From: Bacillota bacterium
GTDB taxonomy: Bacteria > Bacillota > Clostridia > Oscillospirales > Ruminococcaceae
NCBI GenBank assembly: GCA_023460035.1
Contig: JAEWRN010000004.1
Location: 1-64,000 of the forward strand
Length of the DNA stretch: 64,000 nucleotides
Direction: 5' to 3'
Shown: in pieces, positions 1 through 6,983 of the stretch
Layout: every line of letters begins with the position of its first letter
Position numbering within the stretch: the stretch's first letter is position 1
Translations under genes and position numbers: made by a program
The notes under the pieces: generated by a model
Told to the model about the DNA's origin: nothing
The model's database searches: none
The model's input: the letters and a program-made list of their open reading frames with translations, nothing else

Positions 1-87
1 GTATCTACAATTTCCAACACGCCGCGATCTAATTTCCCTCGCTGCAACATTCCACATCACCCATACCTATTTTACCGTTTTTAAATG

Positions 88-115
88 AAAAAGCCCAGCT
101 TTCGCTGGACCTTTT
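88..115. terminator. Weak A/T-flanked hairpin
   Basis: A short CCAGC/GCTGG stem is flanked by an A-run on the left and a T-run on the right. This is the layout of a bidirectional terminator, with one bulge near the base. It probably ends a gene to the left of the window. Confidence 0.4.
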
Positions 116-126
116 TCGACAGACTG

Positions 127-156
127 ACCTGTAAACTAGTGTTTACAGGTTTTTTT
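127..156 (+). terminator. Rho-independent terminator
   Basis: A perfect 10-bp stem (127-136 with 141-150) with a TAGT loop is followed by six to seven T residues on the plus strand. It should terminate transcription entering from the left edge. Confidence 0.8.
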
Positions 157-513
157 ATATGCAACGGTATCCATTTAAAACCGGTTTAAAGTTCCCCCCA
201 ATTTACCGGGTTTGCTTTTGTTTTTTACTCGCACATTTACAACATCATTTTATTGTCTCTTCTGCCAGTAGATTTTCTTCATGCCAACTTTTCATTTCGT
301 TTTGCTCTTTATCATAAAATGCTTTGGCCAGTATTCCACGTTGGGGTTTATCTGCAAACGCAAATCTATGTGCATGCCGTATAATTATTTTAATGTACCT
401 TATGTATCACACAATAGTGTTTTCTCTTACCCTCATTATCTATTTCTCATTTTTGCTTTACCATAAACAGCGTGGTATGATAAAGCCAACCTGATTATTT
501 TAGGAGGGCCTTT

Positions 514-1341
514 ATGACTGCCGCACAAATTGCCGCCCATATCAATACGCTTGCTGCATTTTGCGGCCCGCGGGACCTGCCGGCCCTGACCACGCAGGCC
601 ATTGCCGCGGTGACTGGTAGCCCACAGGCAGATCTGCTGGTGCTGTTTGGCGGCAGTATTCTGTGTGGCGGCGACGTGCTGGCACAGGCCATACGCTGCG
701 GCGCTGCAAAGCATTATATGATAGACGGCGGTGCGGGCCACACCACCGAAAGCCTGCGCCGCGCGGTAAGAGAGGCTTGCCCCAATCTCCTAACTGAGGA
801 CCTTACGGAAGCAGAACTTTTCAACCGCTACATCGCCCAAAAATATGGCCTGCAGGTGGCGCTTTTAGAAAAGCAATCTACCAATTGTGGCAACAACGTC
901 ACCTTTTGCCTTGATTTGCTGCGACAAAAAGGCGTTGCTCCACAAAACATGATTTTAATACAGGACGCCACCATGCAGCGACGTATGGAAGCCGGGTTTC
1001 GCAAGTACCTGCCCCATACCGCCATACTCAACTTTGCCGCCTACCGGGTGGAGGTGTGTGCAGAGGGCGACGAATTGGTGTATAAAACATCCCCTGCCGG
1101 CATGTGGCCAATGCAACATTACCTCACATTGCTTTTGGGCGAACTGCCCCGCCTTGCAAACAACGCACAGGGGTACGGCCCCAACGGCAAGGGGTATATT
1201 GCCGCGGTAGAACTACCCGCCGATGTACAAACTGCCTTTGACGCACTGCGCACGCAATATCCTGCACTGGTGCGCAGCGCCAACCCCGCCTTTGCGGGTA
1301 ACGGGCCCGCAATTACCCCCACTATGGGCCCAACCGTATAA
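514..1341 (+). CDS. YdcF/ElyC-type DUF218 protein
   Basis: A 275-residue protein of the YdcF/SanA/ElyC (DUF218) superfamily. The Rossmann-like first strand LVLFGGSI is at residues 42-49. The family's conserved E-x(2)-S-x-N motif appears as EKQSTNCGNNV near 119-129, and the next strand with conserved polar residues is LIQDATMQRRM. Length matches E. coli YdcF (266 aa), a soluble member reported to bind S-adenosylmethionine. There is no signal peptide or membrane segment, unlike ElyC/SanA. The TAGGAGGGC RBS lies 8-9 bases before the ATG. The gene is monocistronic, as a large gap follows. Family membership is secure; the function is unknown. Confidence 0.85.
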   Translation: MTAAQIAAHINTLAAFCGPRDLPALTTQAIAAVTGSPQADLLVLFGGSILCGGDVLAQAIRCGAAKHYMIDGGAGHTTESLRRAVREACPNLLTEDLTEAELFNRYIAQKYGLQVALLEKQSTNCGNNVTFCLDLLRQKGVAPQNMILIQDATMQRRMEAGFRKYLPHTAILNFAAYRVEVCAEGDELVYKTSPAGMWPMQHYLTLLLGELPRLANNAQGYGPNGKGYIAAVELPADVQTAFDALRTQYPALVRSANPAFAGNGPAITPTMGPTV

Positions 1342-1480
1342 GCGCAAAGGGCCCATGTTACAAAACGCCACTAGTGCGGCATTTTCGTTTCGTTAAACTG
1401 TACTTATTAAGTATACATTAACCGCTGTTCACTGGGCAGATAGCCAAATTTTGTGCGCCGCAACAATTTTTTCACACATT

Positions 1481-1549
1481 TTGTATCCATTCGTGGTATG
1501 CCTATAGAGAACACAATTAAATAAAAACCGGTACAACTATTTGTACCGG
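1481..1549 (+). promoter_or_regulatory. Putative gapN promoter and inverted repeat
   Basis: A possible promoter has TTGTAT at 1481-1486 and TATAGA at 1503-1508 with a 16-base spacer. Downstream lies a perfect 9-bp inverted repeat (1528-1536 and 1541-1549, CCGGTACAA and its complement) just before the gapN RBS. It could be a repressor operator or an RNA hairpin in the leader. There is no T-run, so it is not a terminator. Confidence 0.4.
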
Positions 1550-1576
1550 GGTCAAATAAAAGGAGGAATCGCCGTT

Positions 1577-3031
1577 ATGTTTGAACAAATTCATACAGAC
1601 AACACCTACCTGTGCCTGATTAACGGGCAGTGGGTACCGGGGAAGGAACACGCACCGACTGCCGTGTATCGCCCGGCCGACGGCAGTGCCATGGGGCAGA
1701 TTCAGGCCCTTTCTAAAGCAGAAGTTGACGAGGCGTTTCGCGCAGCAAAAGAGTCACAGGCCGCTTGGGCCGATACCCCGATCAGCACGCGGGCCGATGT
1801 GCTGCACCGCGCCGCAGACCTATTAGAAGAACAGGCCGAAACCATTGCCGAAATTTTATCGGCCGAAATTGCAAAGGATATCGCCTCTGCTCGGTCAGAG
1901 GTGCACCGCACGGCTGACTTTATTCGTTTTACTGCCGATGAGGGCAAGCACCTTGAGGGTGAAATGGTGGGGGCGGACCGCTTCCCCGGCTTCCACAAAT
2001 CCCGCTTTTCCATCGTAACCCGTGTGCCGCTTGGCGTGGTACTGGCGATTTCGCCGTTTAACTACCCGGTCAACCTTTCAGCATCTAAGCTGGCCCCGGC
2101 TTTAATGGCCGGCAACAGCGTGGTGCTAAAGCCGCCGACAGCCGGCGCTGTCAGCGCGCTGCACCTGGCCGAAGTATTTCGGGCCGCCGGCCTGCCGGAC
2201 GGGGTGCTGAACGCCGTCACCGGGCAGGGGTCTGAAATTGGCGACTACCTTGTCACCCACCCGCTGGTCGACTTTATCAGCTTTACCGGCAGCACTGCCG
2301 TGGGCAAACACATTGCCAGCGAAGTGGGCATGGTGCCACTGCTGATGGAGCTGGGCGGCAAAGACGCCGCACTGGTGCTGGAGGATGCGGACCTTGATGA
2401 GGCCGCACGCGATATTGTCGCCGGTGCTTACAGCTATTCCGGCCAGCGCTGCACCGCTGTGAAACGCGTGCTTGTGCTGGATGCTGTTGCCGACACACTG
2501 GTAGAAAAAATTAAAGAGCGTGTGCTTGCCCTAAAGGTGGGCATGCCGCAGGACGCCGTACAGGTGACCCCGCTAATCAACGCAAAGGCAGCCGATTTTG
2601 TGCAGGAGCTGATTGACGACGCGATTGAAAAAGGTGCCACGCTGCTGTGTGGCAACCGGCGCGAGGGCAATTTGATGTACCCCACCCTGTTTGACAATGT
2701 CACCACCGAGATGCGCCTTGCGTGGGAAGAGCCGTTTGGCCCGGTGCTGCCTATTTTGCGCATCCACAGCGTAGAGGAAGGCATTGATATTGCCAACCGC
2801 TCGGAGTACGGGCTACAGGCATCCGTGTTCACAAAAAATATCGACTCTGCCTTTTCGATTGCCGGCAAGCTGGAGGTTGGCACGGTGCACATCAACAACA
2901 AGACCGAGCGCGGGCCGGACCATTTCCCGTTCTTGGGGGTCAAGTCCTCCGGCATGGGCACGCAGGGCATCCGGTACAGCCTGGAGGCGATGAGCCGGCC
3001 GAAGGTTGTTGTGGTCAACCTAGACAAATAA
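1577..3031 (+). CDS. gapN: NADP-dependent non-phosphorylating G3P dehydrogenase
   Basis: An aldehyde dehydrogenase of the GapN type, 484 residues (S. mutans GapN is 475). It oxidises glyceraldehyde 3-phosphate directly to 3-phosphoglycerate with NADP+, giving NADPH and bypassing the ATP step of lower glycolysis. The substrate-specific segment MELGGKDAALVLEDADL carries the general base Glu near 258. The nucleophile lies in SGQRCTAVKR (Cys near 292), which is almost the GapN signature. EEPFGPVLPI and the C-terminal NNKTERGPDHFPF also match. The start at 1577 follows AAAGGAGGA with good spacing; an in-frame ATG at 1541 lies inside an inverted repeat and is less likely. The gene is monocistronic. 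Confidence 0.95.
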   Translation: MFEQIHTDNTYLCLINGQWVPGKEHAPTAVYRPADGSAMGQIQALSKAEVDEAFRAAKESQAAWADTPISTRADVLHRAADLLEEQAETIAEILSAEIAKDIASARSEVHRTADFIRFTADEGKHLEGEMVGADRFPGFHKSRFSIVTRVPLGVVLAISPFNYPVNLSASKLAPALMAGNSVVLKPPTAGAVSALHLAEVFRAAGLPDGVLNAVTGQGSEIGDYLVTHPLVDFISFTGSTAVGKHIASEVGMVPLLMELGGKDAALVLEDADLDEAARDIVAGAYSYSGQRCTAVKRVLVLDAVADTLVEKIKERVLALKVGMPQDAVQVTPLINAKAADFVQELIDDAIEKGATLLCGNRREGNLMYPTLFDNVTTEMRLAWEEPFGPVLPILRIHSVEEGIDIANRSEYGLQASVFTKNIDSAFSIAGKLEVGTVHINNKTERGPDHFPFLGVKSSGMGTQGIRYSLEAMSRPKVVVVNLDK

Positions 3032-3056
3032 AGCTTTCTTGTTTTTAGTCAAAAGC

Positions 3057-3090
3057 AAAAGGGGCAGCGCATGACAGCGCCGCCCCTTTT
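3057..3090 (+). terminator. Terminator after gapN
   Basis: A 14-bp stem (3057-3070 with 3077-3090, one mismatch) is GC-rich at its core and has A/T tails on both sides, so it can act from either strand. It sits 26 bases after the gapN stop. Confidence 0.8.
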
Positions 3091-3112
3091 GCTTTCATTA
3101 TCAATAGCCACA

Positions 3113-3146
3113 AAAAAACTGCCGGGCAAATGCCACGGCAGTTTTT
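3113..3146 (-). terminator. Terminator after oadB
   Basis: An 11-bp stem (3114-3124 with 3136-3146) contains an internal small stem, with A-run/T-run flanks. It lies just downstream of the minus-strand decarboxylase beta gene. Confidence 0.8.
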
Positions 3147-3161
3147 AAATCTGTATAAAAT

Positions 3162-4343
3162 TTAGCTGAGCATGTTAATCAGAATACCAGCCGCCACTGC
3201 GCTGCCAATAACACCTGCAACGTTCGGGCCCATGGCGTGCATCAGCAGGAAGTTTTCAGGGTTCTCTTTCTGACCGACCTTCTGCGAAACACGCGCGGCC
3301 ATCGGCACTGCAGAAACACCGGCAGAGCCGATTAGCGGGTTGACCTTGCCGTGCGACAAGAAGCACATCAGCTTGCCAAGCAGCACGCCGCCTGCGGTAC
3401 CAAACGAGAATGCCAATACGCCAAGCACGATAATAAAGAGGGTCTGCTTGGTAAAGAATGTTTCGGCGTTCGTGGTGCAGCCAACCGAGAAGCCAAGGAA
3501 AATCGTGATGATGTTCATCAGCTCGTTGCCGGCTGTTTTACAGATGCGCTCTACCACACCGGATTCTTTCATCAGGTTACCAAGCATCAGCATACCGATT
3601 AGCGGTGCCGAAGCGGGCAGAATGAGCGAGATTAGAATAGTGCACATGATTGGGAAAATGATCTTTTCTGTGCGGGATACCGGGCGCAGCTGTGTCATGA
3701 CAATGCTGCGCTCTTTTTTCGTGGTCAGCAGCTTCATGATGGGCGGCTGTATGACCGGCACCAGTGCCATATAGCTGTAAGCCGCAACGGCAATGGCACC
3801 CAGCAGCGCGGGGGCCAGCTTTGTGGTAACATAAATCGCGGTCGGGCCGTCAGCACCGCCGATAATGCCGATGGAAGCGGCTTCTTTTGCGGTAAAGCCC
3901 AGCATTTTAGCGCCCCAGTAGGTGGTGAAAATGCCCAGCTGTGCGGCTGCGCCAAGCAGCAGGCTTTTGGGGTTCGAAATCAGCGGGCCAAAGTCTGTCA
4001 TAGAACCGATGCCAAGGAAAATCAGCGGCGGGTAAATACCCAGCTTTACGCCAAGGTACAGCATATCGGCAAGGCCGCCGTTGTTCAGCACGTTCAAGAA
4101 ATCCGGGTGCCCTGATTCGGTGAGGAAGTACTCCATATGGATCAGGCCCGAACCGGGCAGGTTCGCCAGCAGCATGCCAAACGCAATTGGCAGCAGCAAA
4201 AGCGGCTCAAACTGTTTGACGATCGCGAGGTACAACAGTACGCACGCAATGATGATCATCACCAGGTACCCGGGGTTTTGGATCAGCCCGGCAAAGCCGG
4301 ACTCCTGCATGATGCCGGTAACGGCATCTAAAAATCCCTGCAT
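3162..4343 (-). CDS. Na+-translocating decarboxylase beta subunit
   Basis: A 393-residue, very hydrophobic protein of the OadB/GcdB/MmdB family. This is the membrane subunit that decarboxylates carboxybiotin and pumps Na+ out of the cell. The family hallmark GGADGPTA, with the ion-binding Asp near 165, is clear. GIGSMTDFGPLISNP and the C-terminal SAGVSAVPMAARVSQ are also typical. It follows the small gamma/delta gene by 25 bases on the minus strand. The carboxyltransferase alpha subunit and biotin carrier are not in this window, so the substrate (oxaloacetate, methylmalonyl-CoA or glutaconyl-CoA) cannot be chosen. Family assignment is very secure. Confidence 0.93.
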   Translation of the reverse strand: MQGFLDAVTGIMQESGFAGLIQNPGYLVMIIIACVLLYLAIVKQFEPLLLLPIAFGMLLANLPGSGLIHMEYFLTESGHPDFLNVLNNGGLADMLYLGVKLGIYPPLIFLGIGSMTDFGPLISNPKSLLLGAAAQLGIFTTYWGAKMLGFTAKEAASIGIIGGADGPTAIYVTTKLAPALLGAIAVAAYSYMALVPVIQPPIMKLLTTKKERSIVMTQLRPVSRTEKIIFPIMCTILISLILPASAPLIGMLMLGNLMKESGVVERICKTAGNELMNIITIFLGFSVGCTTNAETFFTKQTLFIIVLGVLAFSFGTAGGVLLGKLMCFLSHGKVNPLIGSAGVSAVPMAARVSQKVGQKENPENFLLMHAMGPNVAGVIGSAVAAGILINMLS

Positions 4344-4368
4344 AGTAGTTTATCCCCCTTGTGTTGGT

Positions 4369-4728
4369 TTAAAACGGCTGGGTGTACGAATACACCGCAG
4401 CGAGGCCCCACCCGTTTTTGCGGCCGCCCGCACGGGTGATGCTGCGCACTGCCACTGGGCCTTCGGCCACAGCCGTGACAGCGGCACTGATGGCAGCGAC
4501 CACTTCACCGGGAATACCGGCTTCTACTACAGGTGCCGGGACAGCTGCTGCCGGCGCGGGGGATGCCTTTACGGGGGTAACGTTGGCTTTTCCAGTTGAT
4601 GCCTGCTTTTTATTTTCGATGCTTTGGAAGATGCGTCCCTGCACCGAAATGATAAGATAAAGCAGGATCAAAATAACAAAAACCAGCACTAAGCCTGTAA
4701 CTACAACCGTGAGAATGCTTGGTTCCAT
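4369..4728 (-). CDS. Na+ decarboxylase gamma/delta-type subunit (OadG-like)
   Basis: A small membrane protein of 119 residues. One N-terminal transmembrane helix (about residues 5-30) is followed by a Lys-containing stretch, an Ala/Pro-rich linker (about 45-75) and a C-terminal basic/aromatic tail ending GWGLAAVYSYTQPF. This is the architecture of OadG, or GcdD/MmdD, the assembly subunit that holds the soluble carboxyltransferase to the beta subunit. The start at 4728 is chosen because AAAGGAGGG lies upstream; an in-frame ATG further out at 4761 has no RBS. It is the first gene of a two-gene operon with the beta subunit. Confidence 0.8.
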   Translation of the reverse strand: MEPSILTVVVTGLVLVFVILILLYLIISVQGRIFQSIENKKQASTGKANVTPVKASPAPAAAVPAPVVEAGIPGEVVAAISAAVTAVAEGPVAVRSITRAGGRKNGWGLAAVYSYTQPF

Positions 4729-4744
4729 TCCAGATCCCTCCTTT

Positions 4745-5218
4745 AGACGATATCTTTTCATATTATACTTGATTTGCCCCTGCGATTCAACAGTAAAATC
4801 CCCAAATCGTTAAATTTTTAGCAATAAAATTCGTCGTTTTGACGGGCTGTTTTGCCCAAAACTCTTCGTAACAGGTTCTGTTTTTTATCGTTTTTTGCCT
4901 GTTTTCTGCCATTTTTTAGCGATTGCTCTGCCGCGCGCGCAACGTGTTGATTTCCCCCTTTATGGGCATGCCTGTTTTGCATTTTTGCTGTAGTTTTACG
5001 GCTAATTTTAAGTTGTACCCGGCACGGCAAGCGGCACTTTTTTGCAGCAGGCCCATTTTTTACAACGCCAAAGCAGCCCGCCTTTAGCCGGTAGTAGCTT
5101 AAAAACATACCAAAAAAAGAGCAACTTACCACCTGCACACGCAAACGGTAAGCTGCCCTTTTATTTTAAATTAGGCTTTAGCTGACAAGCTTATATAATG
5201 CCCTATCCCCTATCAAAA
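4745..5218. other. Intergenic region upstream of oadG
   Basis: About 470 bases with no convincing gene. An open frame on the minus strand is rich in Lys, Arg and Cys with no RBS and reads like non-coding DNA. The only structure I can support is the hairpin at 5116-5163. The promoter of the decarboxylase pair should lie in the first 100 bases or so but shows no clear consensus. Confidence 0.5.
5116..5163 (-). terminator. Terminator after mreB
   Basis: A GGTAAG/CTTACC-centred stem (5116-5130 with 5147-5163, two small bulges) is followed on the minus strand by seven T residues. It lies about 55 bases downstream of the mreB stop. Confidence 0.7.
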
Positions 5219-6244
5219 TCAATGCTTGCCAAGGCCGGGGGTCGCATCCACAAACCCCGCTTCCAGCCGCTCGGCCATCGCAAGGCTTTTGCCGGTGCCA
5301 ATCGCCACACAGTTGATGGGGTCCTCTGCCGCACGCACCTTGATTTTTAGCTTTTCAGACAGGTAGACATCCAACCCGCGCAGCAACGCGCCGCCGCCGG
5401 TCATCAGCATACCCTCGGTAAAAATATCGCCCGCAAGCTCCGGCGGGGTGCGCTCCAGCACATTGTGCACCGCCACCGCAAGCTCGTTCATACATTCCTG
5501 AATCGGCTCGTACAAATCCTCTGTTTTAATTTCCATCCTGCGCGGCAGGCCGGTCTCGATGCTGCGGCCCTTGATTTCCGTCGTAATTGAAATATTGGCA
5601 TGCGGGGTACAGCACCCCACCTCACGCTTTAAAATTTCTGCCGACTTTTCACCGATGACCAGCTTAAACCTGCGCTGCATATAGCGCACAATGGCGGCAT
5701 CCAGCGTGTTGCCCGCCATCTTGACCGAGCTGGACTGCACCTTGCCGCCCATGGAAATAACGGCAATGTCGGTCGTGCCGCCGCCGATATCCACCACCAA
5801 GTGACCGCGCGGCTGCATAATGTCAATGCCCGCGCCCAGTGCCGCCGCAATCGGTTCGTCAACCAAGTACACCTTGCGGGCACCGGCCGCCACAACGGCC
5901 TCTACCGCGGCATCGCTTTCAATGCCTGAAATCGCCGCCGGCACGCAGACCGCCACGCGGGGCTTTACCACCTGCGAGTGGTACGCTTTCAGCATAAAAC
6001 GGCGTACAATCTCCCGCGTGAGCACGTGGTCGGAAATTACGCCGTCTTTCAGCGGCCGGGCCGCTATAATATGCGCCGGGGTGCGCCCTACCATTTTGTA
6101 GGCCTCATCCCCCACCGCCAGCACCTTGTCGCTGTCGGTATCGACTGCCACGATGGTGGGCTCGTTGAGCACAATGCCCCGACCCTCAACATAAATAATG
6201 ACAGTCGTTGTGCCAAGGTCAATGCCAATGTCGTTTTGCGCCAT
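5219..6244 (-). CDS. mreB: MreB/Mbl rod shape-determining protein
   Basis: A bacterial actin of 341 residues. The phosphate-1 motif GIDLGTTTVIIY is at the N-terminus, the phosphate-2 motif is VDIGGGTTDIAV, and the adenosine motif MLTGGGALLRGL is near the C-terminus. It polymerises under the membrane and guides elongasome wall synthesis. The start at 6244 follows AAGGAGAAC; the open frame continues upstream into comFC without an RBS. There are no mreC or mreD genes next to it, so it may be an Mbl or MreBH-type paralogue. It is the last gene of recD2-comFC-mreB, 32 bases after comFC. Confidence 0.93.
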   Translation of the reverse strand: MAQNDIGIDLGTTTVIIYVEGRGIVLNEPTIVAVDTDSDKVLAVGDEAYKMVGRTPAHIIAARPLKDGVISDHVLTREIVRRFMLKAYHSQVVKPRVAVCVPAAISGIESDAAVEAVVAAGARKVYLVDEPIAAALGAGIDIMQPRGHLVVDIGGGTTDIAVISMGGKVQSSSVKMAGNTLDAAIVRYMQRRFKLVIGEKSAEILKREVGCCTPHANISITTEIKGRSIETGLPRRMEIKTEDLYEPIQECMNELAVAVHNVLERTPPELAGDIFTEGMLMTGGGALLRGLDVYLSEKLKIKVRAAEDPINCVAIGTGKSLAMAERLEAGFVDATPGLGKH

Positions 6245-6276
6245 GATTTCTGTTCTCCTTTTGTGGATGTTGGAAA

Positions 6277-6957
6277 TTACGGTTTTTGCTTGGGCGTCGC
6301 GGCAAACACGATGCCATACACCGCTTTTGCCCCGCCGATTTGAAGCATCTTTGCACATTCTTCCAGTGTTGCGCCGGTGGTAAGGATATCGTCGCAAATA
6401 AGGACGTTTGCGCCCTGTAGCTTTTCGCTTGTCACAACCGAGAAAGCACCCAGCAAATTGACCTTGCGCTGCGACAATGGCAACTCGTGTTGCCGCGCTG
6501 TTTCATAGTCTTTTTTTAGTATATCACTGCACACCGGGATTGCAAGCGCGAAACCCATAGAATAGGCTAATTTTACCGGCACATCGTACCCTCTGCGGCG
6601 AATTTCTGCCGCGGTGGACGGCACGGGCACAATAAAATCAAACGCGCCGGCATCCCACACGCGTAGCACTGCCTGCGCCATCTGCCGGCCATAGGGCTCG
6701 GCGAGGTATTCTTTGCCCTCAAATTTCAGCCTTGCCAGCCCCGTCGTAACCGGGGGCTGGTACGCATACACAGCGGCTGCCGCCTGCACAAACCGCAGCT
6801 TGCACTGGGCCTCTGCCACCACTTCGCCGCCCACAGGGCGACGGCAAGTTTCCAGCTGCGGCGCACAGCGGCAGCCTGGGGCAAAACCCACCACCGCGCC
6901 GCAATAGATACAACGCTTCGGGAACAGCAGATTCTTCACCAAGGCCCCGGCTTTCAC
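6277..6957 (-). CDS. comFC: ComF-family phosphoribosyltransferase-like protein
   Basis: A 226-residue ComFC-type protein. The N-terminus has a zinc-knuckle start (CIYCG at 16-20, with further Cys near 30). The C-terminal half is a type I phosphoribosyltransferase fold with the PRPP loop VLICDDILTTGATLEE. In B. subtilis ComFC is needed for DNA uptake during transformation. In many anaerobes it sits next to recD2, as here (26 bases after it), which suggests a role in handling single-stranded DNA. No other uptake genes adjoin it. Family call secure, role inferred. Confidence 0.88.
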   Translation of the reverse strand: MKAGALVKNLLFPKRCIYCGAVVGFAPGCRCAPQLETCRRPVGGEVVAEAQCKLRFVQAAAAVYAYQPPVTTGLARLKFEGKEYLAEPYGRQMAQAVLRVWDAGAFDFIVPVPSTAAEIRRRGYDVPVKLAYSMGFALAIPVCSDILKKDYETARQHELPLSQRKVNLLGAFSVVTSEKLQGANVLICDDILTTGATLEECAKMLQIGGAKAVYGIVFAATPKQKP

Positions 6958-6983
6958 GGCAACACCCCCACAGCAGCACTTTG

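Larger units (their letters stand above)
1..513. other. Left-edge region without a supported gene
   Basis: No coding sequence is convincing here. Short open stretches reach the left edge (stops near 30 and 82), so the tail of a gene outside the window may be present but cannot be identified. Two hairpins at 88-115 and 127-156 separate that tail from the gene starting at 514. The remaining 350 bases are AT-rich and show nothing I can name apart from the RBS of the next gene. Confidence 0.5.

Noticed and set aside
1..120. Possible 3' end of a transposase gene with an insertion-sequence end
   Set aside because: Short open stretches end near 30 and 82, but none carries a recognisable transposase motif and no inverted terminal repeat can be paired inside the window.
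4818..5144. A 108-codon frame downstream of mreB
   Set aside because: Composition is unlike the neighbours, there is no RBS, and the mreB terminator hairpin lies inside it.
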